From Nitrosospira lacus (GTDB taxonomy: Bacteria > Pseudomonadota > Gammaproteobacteria > Burkholderiales > Nitrosomonadaceae): DNA of 64,000 bases. Every line of letters begins with the position of its first letter. Positions within the stretch are counted from its first letter, which is position 1. The notes beneath the pieces were generated by a model. That model searched no databases. It saw only the letters and a list, made by a program, of their open reading frames with translations, and was not told the origin of the DNA. Shown piece by piece: positions 12,169-21,923 of the stretch. Made by a program: the position numbers and the translations under genes. The stretch lies in the NCBI RefSeq assembly GCF_000355765.4, contig NZ_CP021106.3, forward strand, positions 1,397,137 through 1,461,136, given 5' to 3'.

Positions 12169-13874
12169 TGCCCGCTTTTTTCGCGCCGGCGCCAGCCAGC
12201 CAGCGCGAGGGTGCCAGCCAGCAGCATGCCGCCGCCCAGGCCGCCCAGCGAGAGCTTGTCATCCTTGCTGTCGAGGTCCAGCAGGCTGGTGCGGCGTGAT
12301 TCCATCTTGGCTACCCGGGCCTGCAGCGCCGCCATTTCGCGTATCTTGGTGTTTTCGTCCATGATTTCGACGTAGGCGCGGTTCATCGGGCCCCACCCTT
12401 CGGTGTAGGTCCAGCCGCCCGGGTTGACGTGGGCCAGGCCTACGTGCAGTTTGGGCAGGTCGTTTTCTCCCATTTCCAGCGCCTTGAGTTCGATCGCCGC
12501 GGGGTTGTTGTCCTTGGACCAGTAGAGCTGGGTGAAGCCGGCGAACATTTCCTTGTCCGGTGCCATCGGCGCCGGACGGTTGGTCTTCTGTCCGGTGAGC
12601 AGGCCGTCCTTGTAGAGGTTCTCGGCGACTGCATGCGCTTCCTTGAATTTGGCCAGGCCGTGCAGGGTGCCTTTGTCCATGAATTCCAGGTAGGAGCGGG
12701 CAAAACGCTCGGAGTGACACTGGGTGCAGGTCTTGACCCAGGAGTCCAGCCGCGCTTCCGACCATTCGCTGTTGATGTTCTCGGCTATGCCGGGCACGGC
12801 CGGGTAGTTGGCCCAGCGTATCTTGCGCGTGACGTTGTGGCTGTACTTGCCTTCATATTCGAAGTGGCACCCCGCGCAGGTCGGGGCGGTCTGGCCACCC
12901 TTGGCGTAGGCGTCCTTGAGCGAGACTTCCCAGTTCCATTTGTCGCCCATCATCGATACGATCTTGCCGTGCTTGCTCATGGAGTAAGCTTCCCAGTTGT
13001 TGTGGTCCACCCCGCTGTGGCAGGTGGCGCACGCTTCGGGCTTGCGCGATTCGGCCGCGGAGAATTCGTGCCGGGTATGGCAGGAGTCGCATTTGTTCTG
13101 GTTGGTGTGGCACATGCTGCAGCCTTCGGCTATCTCGCGCTGCGGCATGGCGGCAAATACCGCAACTTCTACGTTGGCTTTCCAGTCCAGCGCATGCGAG
13201 GGACGTCCCTGCGGCCATTGCTTGTTCGGCCATACCATGGTGTCGCGCTCGGATTCGCGTTCGGCAAATTCCTGCAGGTGGCAGGTGCCGCATACGTCAG
13301 CCGTGGGCATGCGAAGGTCGGTCATGTGGTCGGCCTTCTTCTTGGTGTTGATGTCGACGTGACAGTCGATACACCCCACTTCCTTCAGCTTTTCGTTCGC
13401 GCCCAGCCGGTTCATGGAGCGAAGGTTCTTCTCCACGTCTTCCAGCTTGGCTTTCTTGTAGTAGATCGGGCTGTCCGGCTTCAGGTTGCGGATCTTGTCC
13501 AGGTTGGCATGCGTGCTCTTCTTCCACGCATTCACCCATACCGGCGATTCGTCCGTGTGACACTTGACGCATTCCTGACGCTCCGCCACTTCCTTCATCG
13601 AGGTCGGCGGCTTGTAGAAGGAGGCAGGGTCCATGTACATGCTGTACGGCACCGGCTCCCAGTACTTGGCCAGCGTCCCCCGCCCAGCCCCTTGCGCCGG
13701 GTCCTTGTAGCGCTTGGTCACCGCTTCATGCAATTCCTTGGGCGTGGCCGTTTGTTCCAGATTCAGCGCTTTGTACGTCTCTTTCGGGACGCTGGGATAG
13801 TTCGCCCATGACGACGCCGCCAGCAGCGCCCCGCATGTCAGCGTGATGAGCCTCAGCCCAAGCTTCACTACCAT
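12165..13874 (-). CDS. haoA: Hydroxylamine oxidoreductase, octahaem
   Basis: HAO (569 residues) oxidises hydroxylamine in the periplasm and passes electrons to cytochrome c554. It has a signal peptide ending ASSWA and eight CxxCH motifs in order: CVKCH, CIDCH, CGTCH, CSMCH, CDSCH, CATCH, CAGCH and CTQCH. Tyrosine-rich [16 protein letters not shown] near the C-terminus fits the region that supplies the tyrosine cross-linked to the P460 haem. A hydrophobic C-terminal helix followed by RRREK may anchor it. A longer frame from 13922 exists, but ATG at 13874 is chosen for the signal peptide and GGAGAAGAG site. It heads haoAB-cycAB. Confidence 0.98.
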   Translation of the reverse strand: MVVKLGLRLITLTCGALLAASSWANYPSVPKETYKALNLEQTATPKELHEAVTKRYKDPAQGAGRGTLAKYWEPVPYSMYMDPASFYKPPTSMKEVAERQECVKCHTDESPVWVNAWKKSTHANLDKIRNLKPDSPIYYKKAKLEDVEKNLRSMNRLGANEKLKEVGCIDCHVDINTKKKADHMTDLRMPTADVCGTCHLQEFAERESERDTMVWPNKQWPQGRPSHALDWKANVEVAVFAAMPQREIAEGCSMCHTNQNKCDSCHTRHEFSAAESRKPEACATCHSGVDHNNWEAYSMSKHGKIVSMMGDKWNWEVSLKDAYAKGGQTAPTCAGCHFEYEGKYSHNVTRKIRWANYPAVPGIAENINSEWSEARLDSWVKTCTQCHSERFARSYLEFMDKGTLHGLAKFKEAHAVAENLYKDGLLTGQKTNRPAPMAPDKEMFAGFTQLYWSKDNNPAAIELKALEMGENDLPKLHVGLAHVNPGGWTYTEGWGPMNRAYVEIMDENTKIREMAALQARVAKMESRRTSLLDLDSKDDKLSLGGLGGGMLLAGTLALAGWRRREKSGH

Positions 13875-14028
13875 CTCTCTTCTCCTTATCCGTATTAATT
13901 GTTTTTTTGATGCTGCTGTCATCTGTGCCGCGGTATTACCTAATCCGTCCAGACTATTCTGCCATGAAGCAAAAGAGTCTACCCTGAGTCCAATGATAGT
14001 TTTTTATTATAACCCAAGGCTTTTGTTT

Positions 14029-14057
14029 AGACTAACCCGGGAGTTATAGTGTGTCAA
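14029..14057 (-). promoter_or_regulatory. Putative haoA promoter
   Basis: On the minus strand TTGACA (14057-14052), 17 bp and TAGTCT (14034-14029) lie about 155 bp upstream of the haoA start. The -10 hexamer is identical to the one proposed for amoC. Confidence 0.6.
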
Positions 14058-14157
14058 GAAAATAGCATGCTGAAGTCGAGCGGGCAAACCATCGAGCGAT
14101 GCGCCTGATTAGGAGTTATAAACAGAAATATTCTCATGGTATTCATAGCATTATGCT

Positions 14158-14907
14158 TTACACCGGACTGTCGATATCAATGAATTGATGCGAAATGCCA
14201 AATTTGCGGGATATGAGCTCTCCCAATTCCTGTACACCGTAACGTTCGGTGGCATGATGTCCCGCGGCGATGAATGCCACGCCGGATTCGCGTGCCGCAT
14301 GCACGTTTCGTTCGGAAATTTCTCCCGTAAGAAACGCATCCACGCCGAGGCGGATGGCTTCGTCAAAATAATCCTGGGCTCCACCCGTGCACCATGCTAT
14401 ACGTCGTATCAGTTTCGCATCGTCGCCAATTACCAGCGGTTTTCGAGACAGGATATATTCAATATTGAGCCGCAGTTCTTGCAAGGTTGATATCCCTGAC
14501 GACAGATTACCCTGTACAGCGATATTTTGCTCACCGAAACGGCCGGTTTCGATGAAGCCCATTCTGTGGGCGAGTTGAGTGTTGTTGCCAAACTCAGGGT
14601 GTGCATCGAGTGGCAAATGATATGCGAGCAGGCTGATATGGTGCGCCATCAGCAGCGCAACACGGCGATGTTTCATCCCGATCAGGCACTGATCCTCACC
14701 GCGCCAGAAGTAACCGTGGTGTACGAGCACCGCGTCGGCCCCGACTGCTACAGCGGCTTGCAGGAGATCGAACGATGCCGTTACGCCGCTGACCAGCTTG
14801 CGCACTTCACTTCGGCCTTCCACTTGTAGTCCATTTGGGCAATAATCGCGAAAACGGGCGACATCCAGAAGTTGGTTCAAATAGGTTTCAAGCTCATCTA
14901 ATTGCAT
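14158..14907 (-). CDS. Nif3-like dinuclear metal-centre protein (DUF34, YbgI family)
   Basis: This 249-residue protein begins MQLDELETYLNQLLDVARFRDYCPNGLQVEG, typical of the family once called GTP cyclohydrolase 1 type 2. Metal-binding residues are visible in VLVHHGYFW (about residues 60-68), LPLDAHPEFGN (about 98-108) and the C-terminal GHHATERYGVQ. The biochemical role of Nif3 proteins is still debated; a metallohydrolase or metal-insertion role has been suggested. It stands alone on the minus strand, divergent from the protease gene that starts 57 bp away. Confidence 0.93.
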   Translation of the reverse strand: MQLDELETYLNQLLDVARFRDYCPNGLQVEGRSEVRKLVSGVTASFDLLQAAVAVGADAVLVHHGYFWRGEDQCLIGMKHRRVALLMAHHISLLAYHLPLDAHPEFGNNTQLAHRMGFIETGRFGEQNIAVQGNLSSGISTLQELRLNIEYILSRKPLVIGDDAKLIRRIAWCTGGAQDYFDEAIRLGVDAFLTGEISERNVHAARESGVAFIAAGHHATERYGVQELGELISRKFGISHQFIDIDSPV

Positions 14908-14964
14908 CGATATTTCCCAGTCTTTATCCTATTTATCCTGATCTCAAAATCAGCACCCTAAAAA

Positions 14965-16149
14965 ATGCACAAACTCTGGTTGATTTTCGCACAAACGGCA
15001 ACGATCGTCCTTGCAGCATTATTTGTCGTTTCTACCTTGCGACCCGAACTGTTGCCATGGAGTCAGCGTGGTACCACGATAACCATCAAAGAAGCCGCTT
15101 CCGAGGCGGCACCCAAGGGAGCATCCACCCTTACCAGTTTTAGCGACGCCGCTCAGATCGCCATGCCTTCCGTGGTGAATGTTTTTACCAGCAAGGAGAT
15201 CAAGGTAGCTCCTCATCCATTGATGGAAGACCCCAGGTTTCGTCGCTTCTTCGGTGATCGCTTCGAGTCTCAGAGCCGGCGCGCATCAAGTCTCGGCTCC
15301 GGTGTAATTGTCAGTCCTGAAGGCTATATTCTTACCAATCATCATGTGATAGAAGCAGCGGACGAAATCGAGATAGCGCTGGCTGATGGCAGAAAGGCGA
15401 AAGCGCGCGTCATCGGCTCGGATCCGGAAACGGATCTTGCAGTCGTAAAAGTGGATATGGAGGCATTGCCCACGATGACTTTCGGGCACTCCGACCATGC
15501 CAGGGTGGGCGATGTCGTACTTGCCATCGGTAATCCTTTCGGCGTGGGACAGACGGTGACCATGGGCATCATCAGCGCTCTGGGACGATCCCACCTGGGT
15601 ATAAACACTTTTGAAAATTTCATCCAGACCGATGCCGCGATCAATCCAGGAAATTCGGGGGGTGCGCTGGTGGATACCTCCGGCAACTTGATTGGCATCA
15701 ATACCGCGATTGTTTCCCGCACCGGCGGTTCACTCGGTATAGGCTTTGCCATTACAACCACGGTGGCCAGGCAAATAATGGAACAGATCATTCAGACTGG
15801 CGGCGTAACGCGAGGCTGGATCGGCGTGGAGGTGCAAGATCTGACACCGGAACTGGCGGAGTCGTTCAAGCGCCCCAATACCAATGGCGCGTTAATCGCG
15901 GGGGTTCTCAAGAACGGGCCCGCGGATCAGGCCGGGGTGAAGCCGGGAGATATCCTTGTGGCGGTGGATGGCAAAGCGGTCACTGATTCATCCGTAATGC
16001 TTGACCTGATCGCGGCGTTGCCGCCGGGAAAAACCGCCAACATTGCGGTGATGCGCAACCAGTCGGAGAAGTCCATCAACATCAACGTTGGCAAACGCCC
16101 CAAGCCGATGCCCCAAGACCAGTATCAGGACCCGGATGGGATGGAATAA
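14965..16149 (+). CDS. Trypsin-like periplasmic serine protease with one PDZ domain (DegS/AlgW/HtrA family)
   Basis: The 394-residue protein has an N-terminal membrane anchor (about residues 3-23), a trypsin-like domain and a single PDZ domain (about 280-370). The catalytic triad can be placed in TNHHVIEA (His), SDPETDLAVVKV (Asp) and PGNSGGAL (Ser). One PDZ rather than two, and the anchor, fit DegS/AlgW, which senses misfolded porins and starts the sigma-E response by cutting the anti-sigma factor. DegQ-type proteins without a second PDZ are an alternative. It is convergent with tatC. Confidence 0.92.
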   Translation: MHKLWLIFAQTATIVLAALFVVSTLRPELLPWSQRGTTITIKEAASEAAPKGASTLTSFSDAAQIAMPSVVNVFTSKEIKVAPHPLMEDPRFRRFFGDRFESQSRRASSLGSGVIVSPEGYILTNHHVIEAADEIEIALADGRKAKARVIGSDPETDLAVVKVDMEALPTMTFGHSDHARVGDVVLAIGNPFGVGQTVTMGIISALGRSHLGINTFENFIQTDAAINPGNSGGALVDTSGNLIGINTAIVSRTGGSLGIGFAITTTVARQIMEQIIQTGGVTRGWIGVEVQDLTPELAESFKRPNTNGALIAGVLKNGPADQAGVKPGDILVAVDGKAVTDSSVMLDLIAALPPGKTANIAVMRNQSEKSININVGKRPKPMPQDQYQDPDGME

Positions 16150-16246
16150 ATCTTGAGGAATATTTCAATAAGATATTCGTGCAATTATTGCGGCATGAGG
16201 TGCGGGGTTCAACCGCTTTTCTCTTCCTGGTTTTTCCGCAGAGCTG

Positions 16247-17023
16247 CTACGCGTCTGAATCCCGCTTCACTTCTTGATCATTCGAGTGATGGATTAATGC
16301 CGGTCCGTGAACGGGGTTGATAACGAAACCTGCCACCAGTATGCCCAGCTCGTAGAGTAGGTAAAGCGGTACGGCCAGCATGAATTGAGAAACCACGTCG
16401 GGTGGCGTGAATATTGCGCCGACCACGAATGCGCCCACAAGAACATACCGCCGTACTTCTTTCAGCTTCTCGATTGAAACTATTTCCATTCGGACCAGTA
16501 TCACCACGAATATCGGTACTTCGAACGTTATACCGAAGGCAATAAACATGGTTAGAACAAAATCGAGGTACTTGCCGATATCGGTCATCACCGCCACACC
16601 TTGTGGCGCGAAATGGGTGATGAATTCAAATACCAGGGGCAGGGCCGCAAAATAAGCAAATGCCATGCCGCAAACAAATAGAGCGCTGCTGACAAATACC
16701 AGTGGCAGCACCAGTTTTTTTTCGTGAGAGTACAATCCCGGGGCAACAAATGCCCAAACCTGATACAGCGTGTGAGGGAGGGTTATAATAAATGCCGCCA
16801 TCATGGCGACCTTCATGGGCACAAAAAAAGGCGTGACAACTTCGGTGGCGATCATTTGCCCGCCTTGGGGAAGCTTTTCCAGCAAGGGCTGCGCCAGCAA
16901 TGAGTAGAGTTCCCGCGCGTAGTAGGCGCAGGGCAGAAAACCGAGAACCAGTCCGCCGAATATGCGCAGCAGCCTGGCGCGCAATTCCACAAGATGCGAA
17001 ATAAATGTTTCGTCGACACTCAT
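16247..17023 (-). CDS. tatC: Sec-independent protein translocase subunit TatC
   Basis: TatC (258 residues) is the multi-spanning receptor of the twin-arginine translocase, which exports folded proteins. The N-terminus MSVDETFISHLVELRARLLR matches the family's cytoplasmic start, and about six hydrophobic helices follow. The conserved region FGITFEVPIFVVILVRM lies near residue 165. The hydrophilic tail is short. It reads in the same direction as tatA and tatB but is separated from tatB by an unusual 393-bp gap, so it may have its own promoter. Confidence 0.97.
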   Translation of the reverse strand: MSVDETFISHLVELRARLLRIFGGLVLGFLPCAYYARELYSLLAQPLLEKLPQGGQMIATEVVTPFFVPMKVAMMAAFIITLPHTLYQVWAFVAPGLYSHEKKLVLPLVFVSSALFVCGMAFAYFAALPLVFEFITHFAPQGVAVMTDIGKYLDFVLTMFIAFGITFEVPIFVVILVRMEIVSIEKLKEVRRYVLVGAFVVGAIFTPPDVVSQFMLAVPLYLLYELGILVAGFVINPVHGPALIHHSNDQEVKRDSDA

Positions 17024-17416
17024 GCTGTGCGATGAAAGGAGTGAGAAGAATAATTGTCCTGGCGGCTAGCCGGACTTGAAGGAAACCGGTTGCAAAAGCC
17101 GGTTGTAAAAATATCGGGCCGATCCATATCTTGCCGCTTTTCCAGCCAGCAAGAACAACTATCGATTTTCAGATTTTGTCCTCGCCAGCCATTTTTGCAT
17201 CTGGATTCTTCAAGCCGGCCAGACCGCTAGTATACCGATCCGGCCCAGCCGGGTACGCGTATTTGCCGCGCTGCTTACCAGAACCTCTGAATAAGTTCTT
17301 CGATTTGTCAGAAGGAGTAAACCAGCGGCTTTATGGGTAGTCTTTTCTTTTCAGGCGTATCGCCAGCAGGGGCGGCCATTCGCATCGTTTCCCTGGTGGT
17401 TTCTCACGGCGATTGC
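17024..17416. other. 393-bp gap between tatB and tatC with no recognisable gene
   Basis: Short frames exist here but none has a credible start, binding site or family likeness. A direct repeat of GCCGGTTG type occurs near 17084-17107. tatB and tatC usually adjoin, so this may be the scar of an insertion or a separate tatC promoter region. Confidence 0.4.
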
Positions 17417-17848
17417 CTACCTGTGGATTTCTATTTCAGCCGTATCATTCGAATCCGGCGTTGATCGGCCTCCTGGTTGGACGGGTTTGCCTGCGGTGGC
17501 AGGGGGGGTGAGTGAGGAAGCGGTCTTCTCCATATTTCCAGAAGGTGGCGCCGGATCTGTTGCCATTACGGATTTCGTGCCCGTCGCGATGTCCTGGAAC
17601 TGATTTATTTCTGTTCTTACTGTACTCTCAATGGAGCGAGCAGCCTCCTGTACCGAGGCTTTAAATTTCTTCAGTTCTTCCAGTTCCATTTCATGCTGAA
17701 TGTCATTCTTGACATTGTTGACATAACGTTGGGCCCGTCCGAACAGATGCCCCAAGGTGCGCGCCACTTGGGGCAGCCTTTCCGGACCGAGGACGATCAG
17801 CGCCACAACGGCTATAACAAGAATTTCTGTGAAACTGATATCGAACAT
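17417..17848 (-). CDS. tatB: Twin-arginine translocase subunit TatB
   Basis: TatB (143 residues) works with TatC to bind twin-arginine signal peptides. It has the single N-terminal helix with the glutamate and hinge typical of the family (MFDISFTEILVIAVVALIVLGPERLPQVAR, residues 1-30). An amphipathic and charged helix follows to about residue 85, then a long proline/serine/threonine-rich disordered tail. Length and the FDISFTE start separate it from TatA. It follows tatA after 90 bp on the same strand. Confidence 0.96.
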   Translation of the reverse strand: MFDISFTEILVIAVVALIVLGPERLPQVARTLGHLFGRAQRYVNNVKNDIQHEMELEELKKFKASVQEAARSIESTVRTEINQFQDIATGTKSVMATDPAPPSGNMEKTASSLTPPATAGKPVQPGGRSTPDSNDTAEIEIHR

Positions 17849-17938
17849 TTTGTGTAAGAATCACCTGTAAGACGTGGCAAACAGCGATCGAATACCATCG
17901 GGCAGTCGCCTGATTCCTTTGCTTTTACTGACCATGTG

Positions 17939-18169
17939 TCACAGTTTTGTTTGCGTCTTGTCCTTGATCTCGCCTTCAATGGTTTGCCCACCGGTTGGCT
18001 GGGGTGATGGCGGTATCTCTTCTCCATCGGCACTTTTCATGCCTTCCTTGAAGCCTTTTACGGCACCGCCCAGATCACTGCCGAGATTGCGAAGTTTCCT
18101 GGTGCCGAACACCAGAACAACAATTATCAGAACGACCAGCCAGTGCCAGATGCTGAATGATCCCATCAT
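17939..18169 (-). CDS. tatA: Twin-arginine translocase subunit TatA
   Basis: TatA (76 residues) forms the protein-conducting part of the Tat system. One N-terminal helix ([20 protein letters not shown]) is followed by the conserved [25 protein letters not shown] amphipathic segment (about residues 21-45) and a polar tail. The ORF starts with two adjacent ATG codons; AAAGGAG upstream serves either. It follows hinT by eight bp, tying the tat genes to the his operon. Confidence 0.96.
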   Translation of the reverse strand: MMGSFSIWHWLVVLIIVVLVFGTRKLRNLGSDLGGAVKGFKEGMKSADGEEIPPSPQPTGGQTIEGEIKDKTQTKL

Positions 18170-18177
18170 TTACTCCT

Positions 18178-18531
18178 TTATCTCGGGTGAGGAATCATGA
18201 CAGGCAAACGATCCCTGCCGCCTATGACGTGAATATGCAGATGGTAAACCTCCTGCCCTCCCACGCGCCCGGTGTTGATTACCGTACGGAAGCCATCGGT
18301 ACACCCCTGCTCCTTCGCCAGCCGGGGTATCAGTACCATCATGTCGCCCAGTAAGTCCCGGTGCTTGTCTTCGACGCCGGCAAGTGAATTTATATGCAAT
18401 TTGGGAATCAGCATAAAATGTACCGGTGCCGCGGGGTGGATGTCATGAAACGCGAAAACATCGGCGTCCTCGTACACTTTGTCGCTGGGGATTTCCCCCT
18501 GTACGATTTTGCAGAAAATACAGTTTTCCAT
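18178..18531 (-). CDS. hinT: HIT family purine nucleoside phosphoramidase
   Basis: HinT (117 residues) hydrolyses nucleoside phosphoramidates such as AMP-lysine. The N-terminal CIFCKIVQGEIPS and the catalytic histidine triad HLHIHV (about residues 97-102) are intact. It sits between hisE and tatA on the same strand, two bp after hisE, an arrangement common in betaproteobacteria, and is probably co-transcribed with the his genes. Confidence 0.96.
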   Translation of the reverse strand: MENCIFCKIVQGEIPSDKVYEDADVFAFHDIHPAAPVHFMLIPKLHINSLAGVEDKHRDLLGDMMVLIPRLAKEQGCTDGFRTVINTGRVGGQEVYHLHIHVIGGRDRLPVMIPHPR

Positions 18532-18533
18532 AG

Positions 18534-18860
18534 TTATCCCATTTTCCGTAACGCCTTTTCATCTATCCCCGAGGTTCCCTCCCGGCACAGCAATTCATTC
18601 AATACATCATTCGGCCCCAAGCCATGGTGAGCCAGCAAGACCAGGCAGTGGAACCACAAATCCGCCGTTTCGCGCGCAATATGCCGCTTATCACCATCTT
18701 TCGAGGCTAACAGGATCTCTGTCGCCTCCTCCACAACTTTTCTCAGGATCTTGTCCTCTCCCTCGTGCAGCAGCCGCGCTACATAGGAGGTTGCGGGGTC
18801 CGCGCTCTTGCGGGCTTCGATAGTTGCAGCCAGGCGGTCGAGAATAGCTGGATCAGTCAT
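18534..18860 (-). CDS. hisE: Phosphoribosyl-ATP pyrophosphatase
   Basis: HisE (108 residues) catalyses the second step of histidine synthesis, removing pyrophosphate from phosphoribosyl-ATP. The all-alpha MazG-like fold is indicated by [17 protein letters not shown] (about residues 36-52), which carries the metal-binding acidic residues, and by [13 protein letters not shown]. It is separate from HisI rather than fused. Its start overlaps the hisI stop by four bases. Confidence 0.96.
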   Translation of the reverse strand: MTDPAILDRLAATIEARKSADPATSYVARLLHEGEDKILRKVVEEATEILLASKDGDKRHIARETADLWFHCLVLLAHHGLGPNDVLNELLCREGTSGIDEKALRKMG

Positions 18861-19246
18861 TTCTTATAGATCTCTTCAGGACTTTTAATCACTGGCAAAA
18901 CTACCACCCACTGGCCATTGTCGAGTTTATTGAAAAAACAATTATGTCTACCCGTATGACAGGCTATTCCGCCCACTTGTTCCACCGTCAGCAACAGAAC
19001 ATCCTCATCACAATCCAGACGGATTTCCTTCACCTTCTGGACATGCCCTGATTCTTCGCCTTTATGCCAGAGTTTCTTGCGGGAGCGTGACCAATAATGT
19101 GCCTCATTGGTTTGGACAGTGAGTTTCAGTGCCTCGCGGTTCATCCAGGCGACCATCAGCACCGCACAGCTACGGGCTTCCTGCGTCACTACCTGCACCA
19201 ACCCATCCTCGGACCAGTTTACTTTATTGAGCCAATTGTCGGACAT
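18857..19246 (-). CDS. hisI: Phosphoribosyl-AMP cyclohydrolase
   Basis: HisI (129 residues) opens the purine ring of phosphoribosyl-AMP in step three of histidine synthesis. The metal-binding signature is present as [10 protein letters not shown] (about residues 77-86) and [10 protein letters not shown] (about 96-105), and [13 protein letters not shown] is also typical. It is a single-domain protein. The gene follows hisF by 39 bp and overlaps hisE. Confidence 0.96.
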   Translation of the reverse strand: MSDNWLNKVNWSEDGLVQVVTQEARSCAVLMVAWMNREALKLTVQTNEAHYWSRSRKKLWHKGEESGHVQKVKEIRLDCDEDVLLLTVEQVGGIACHTGRHNCFFNKLDNGQWVVVLPVIKSPEEIYKK

Positions 19247-19285
19247 TGGATATGCTTGGGAAGTTATTGAATTTTCATTCTACCA

Positions 19286-20059
19286 TTACAGCCGCACTTC
19301 AATACCATGCTGGGCCATATACGCTTTGGCCTGGCGTACGGTGTACTCGCCATAGTGGAAAATACTCGCGGCCAGTACCGCATCGGCGTGGCCCTCCAGC
19401 ACTCCTTCCACCAGATGATGGAGATTACCTACGCCGCCGCTTGCGATCACCGGCACGTCCACCGCATCCGAAACCGCCCGAGTGAGCGCCAGATCAAACC
19501 CATCGCGGGTGCCATCCCTATCCATACTGGTGAGCAATATCTCGCCCGCACCCAGTAATTGCATTTTTTTTGCCCATTCAATCACATTCAGGCCGGTAGC
19601 TTTACGTCCCCCGTGAGTGAACACTTCCCATCGCGGGGCGTCGCCGCCACCACCTACCCGCTTGGCATCTATCGCCACTACAATGCACTGGGAGCCGTAA
19701 CGGCCCGCGGCATCCGCCACCAATTGGGGATTCTGCACGGCAGAGGTGTTGATGCTTACTTTATCGGCTCCGGCATTCAATAGCCTGCGAACATCTTCCA
19801 CCTGACGAACCCCGCCTCCCACGGTTAACGGAATGAATACCTGGGCTGCGACTTCTTCAATAATATGCAAAATCAAATCCCGATTATCAGAACTGGCAGT
19901 GATATCGAGAAAAGTCAGTTCATCCGCTCCCTGCTCGTCGTAACGGCGTGATATCTCGACGGGATCGCCCGCATCTCTGAGTTCGACGAAATTGACGCCC
20001 TTGACTACGCGTCCATTTGTTACGTCAAGGCAGGGGATGATACGTTTGGCAAGACCCAT
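19286..20059 (-). CDS. hisF: Imidazole glycerol phosphate synthase, cyclase subunit
   Basis: HisF (257 residues) is the barrel subunit that closes the imidazole ring using ammonia from HisH. It starts [21 protein letters not shown] and carries the two catalytic aspartates in IPCLDV (about residue 11) and TSMDRDGT (about 130). A longer frame begins at TTG 20176, but that extension runs into a repeat element; ATG at 20059 gives the normal N-terminus. The 336-bp gap to hisA, inside an otherwise compact operon, is filled by that repeat. Confidence 0.97.
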   Translation of the reverse strand: MGLAKRIIPCLDVTNGRVVKGVNFVELRDAGDPVEISRRYDEQGADELTFLDITASSDNRDLILHIIEEVAAQVFIPLTVGGGVRQVEDVRRLLNAGADKVSINTSAVQNPQLVADAAGRYGSQCIVVAIDAKRVGGGGDAPRWEVFTHGGRKATGLNVIEWAKKMQLLGAGEILLTSMDRDGTRDGFDLALTRAVSDAVDVPVIASGGVGNLHHLVEGVLEGHADAVLAASIFHYGEYTVRQAKAYMAQHGIEVRL

Positions 20060-20146
20060 AGTGGAATAGACCGGGATACGGAGGGGGTGGTTAAGTGGGA
20101 AAACAGGATTTTCCGTCCTGGTTCTACCGTTTTGGCGGCAATTTAT

Positions 20147-20389
20147 TGAGCCTGAATCAGATAGTTGACCGCTCATTTATGAGCTTTGGTTATATGATTT
20201 ATGAATATTTTCCAGGTCATTTGAGACTCTTCGGGATGAATTCGCTATAGCGGCGGATTGCACCGGTTTATGGCGCATGGCTATGTTGCGACGCCTTGAA
20301 ATGGAATAACCATTTCGCGTTGTCGCGCCTTGCCCTGCACCCCAAAATCCGCACACTTCGCCCTTTCCGACTACCGGATTTAGGTTGAA
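20147..20389. repeat. Dispersed intergenic repeat, copy 1 (between hisA and hisF)
   Basis: About 240 bp, clearly related to 34050-34259. Shared stretches include GTTGACCGCTCATTTAT (20164-20180), GGCGCATGG, CGCGCCTTGCC / GCGCCTTGCC, GCACCCCAAAA and ACTACCGGAT. The right end (ACTACCGGATTTAGGTT, 20370-20386) is an imperfect inverted copy of the left end. It has no coding frame. The layout suggests a MITE-like or palindromic repeat inserted inside the his operon. Confidence 0.78.
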
Positions 20390-20395
20390 GTTTCG

Positions 20396-21166
20396 TCAGG
20401 AAATGATTTTATCCCCGGATTTCATTTTTATGCTCAAATCATTTGCCAGAGTTTGAGCCGATTTGAAATCAAGCGTCCCTTCGTAAATGGCGCGACCCGT
20501 GATTGCACCCATGATGCCTTCCAATTCGATTTCGCACAGCGCTTTAATGTCGTCAAGATTGGTAATGCCGCCACTGGCAATGACCGGAATAGTGAGCGCC
20601 CTGGCAAGTTCGACTGTAGCCTCGATATTAACACCGCTGAGCATGCCGTCCCGTCCGATATCTGTATAGATGATTGCTTCGACGCCATAATCCTCAAATT
20701 TCTTCGCGAGATCCACCACGTCATGCCCGGTGACCTTGGACCAGCCATTAACGGCCACTTTGCCCTCCCTGGCATCCAGTCCCACCATGATATGACCGGG
20801 AAAAGCGTTACAAGCGTCATGCAGGAATCCGGGCGTCTTCACTGCCGCGGTGCCGATGATGATATAGGTGATGCCATCGTCGAGATAGCGCTCAATCGTT
20901 TCCAGATCACGTATGCCACCGCCAAGCTGGGTCGGAATCTCGTCACCGATGGCTTCGACGATGTCACGAATGGCCAATTCATTCTTTGGTCTGCCGGCAA
21001 ATGCCCCGTTGAGATCCACCAGATGCAACCGCCGCGCACCCTGATCTATCCAATGCCTGGCCATGGCGCCAGGGTTTTCTGAGAATACCGTGGCGTCTTC
21101 CATTACACCTTGTTTTAGACGTACACACTGACCATCTTTTAGATCTATTGCGGGAATGATAAGCAT
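20396..21166 (-). CDS. hisA: Phosphoribosyl-formimino-AICAR-phosphate ribotide isomerase
   Basis: HisA (256 residues) opens the ribose ring of the pathway intermediate before the HisFH step. The barrel starts [20 protein letters not shown], with the catalytic aspartate in PAIDLKDG, and the second catalytic aspartate lies in YTDIGRDGM (about residues 127-135). The C-terminal [11 protein letters not shown] phosphate-binding loop is present. It follows hisH by 53 bp; the repeat element follows its stop. Confidence 0.97.
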   Translation of the reverse strand: MLIIPAIDLKDGQCVRLKQGVMEDATVFSENPGAMARHWIDQGARRLHLVDLNGAFAGRPKNELAIRDIVEAIGDEIPTQLGGGIRDLETIERYLDDGITYIIIGTAAVKTPGFLHDACNAFPGHIMVGLDAREGKVAVNGWSKVTGHDVVDLAKKFEDYGVEAIIYTDIGRDGMLSGVNIEATVELARALTIPVIASGGITNLDDIKALCEIELEGIMGAITGRAIYEGTLDFKSAQTLANDLSIKMKSGDKIIS

Positions 21167-21219
21167 TTTGGATCAGGATTAAAAATAGAGGATTGGGTTT
21201 GATATCCGGAGCTGGAAAT

Positions 21220-21885
21220 TTACATCCTAGCTCGATCTGTGTGAGAAATGGGTTCCCATTGCACGAAATTCCGCAGCAGCGTCAACCCTGCTTCATGACT
21301 TTTTTCCGGGTGAAACTGGACGGCAAAAATATTATCCTTTGCCACCGCGCAAGTAAATACAAAAGGATAAAGGCTATAAGCCGCCGCAGGTTCCGGACTG
21401 GTGGTTTCGACATAGTAACTATGCACAAAATAAAAGCGCGCATCGTTGGGGATGTCTTTCCACAAGGGATGATCGATTATCTGATGCACCTGGTTCCAGC
21501 CCATATGCGGCACTTTGAGTTTTTGCCCGCTTGTACTCACCATCGCCGCAGGGGGGAAGCGCAATACCTTGCCGGATACGACACCCAGACCTTTTACGTT
21601 GCCTTCCTCACTGCTTTCGAACAACATTTGCAGGCCTATGCAAATACCGAGAAACGGCTTGTTGATCGCAGCATCCAGCACCGCCCCGCGCAACCCGTGC
21701 GCATCCAGTTCGCGCAGGCAGTCGGGCATCGCGCCCTGACCGGGAACCACTACGCGGCCGGCTTTCCGTACCACCTCCGGGTCAGCGGTAACGACGATGG
21801 AGGCATCCGGGGCAACATGCTCCAGAGCCTTGGACACTGAGCGCAAATTACCCATGCCGTAATCAACGATTGCAATATCAGTCAT
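21220..21885 (-). CDS. hisH: Imidazole glycerol phosphate synthase, glutamine amidotransferase subunit
   Basis: HisH (221 residues) releases ammonia from glutamine for HisF. It begins IAIVDYGMGNLRSVSKALE and has the class I amidotransferase triad: nucleophile cysteine in LGICIGLQML (about residue 82) and His-Glu in VQFHPEKSHEAG. It lies between hisB and hisA in a standard proteobacterial order. Confidence 0.97.
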   Translation of the reverse strand: MTDIAIVDYGMGNLRSVSKALEHVAPDASIVVTADPEVVRKAGRVVVPGQGAMPDCLRELDAHGLRGAVLDAAINKPFLGICIGLQMLFESSEEGNVKGLGVVSGKVLRFPPAAMVSTSGQKLKVPHMGWNQVHQIIDHPLWKDIPNDARFYFVHSYYVETTSPEPAAAYSLYPFVFTCAVAKDNIFAVQFHPEKSHEAGLTLLRNFVQWEPISHTDRARM

Positions 21886-21923
21886 GTGGTGCCATACCGC
21901 GCAAATGAGAAGAAGTGAGGACG

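Noticed and set aside
12429..13811. 460-residue open frame on the plus strand
   Set aside because: It lies entirely antisense to haoA, whose eight haem motifs are unmistakable; long antisense frames are common in GC-rich genes.
16150..16246. Possible bidirectional terminator between the protease gene and tatC
   Set aside because: The only stem I could build has about six bp and an impossible one-base loop.
17131..17340. 69-residue plus-strand frame in the tatB-tatC gap
   Set aside because: No credible start or family match; treated as noncoding.
20060..20176. 39-residue N-terminal extension of hisF
   Set aside because: The extension runs into the repeat element and the standard HisF start is at 20059.
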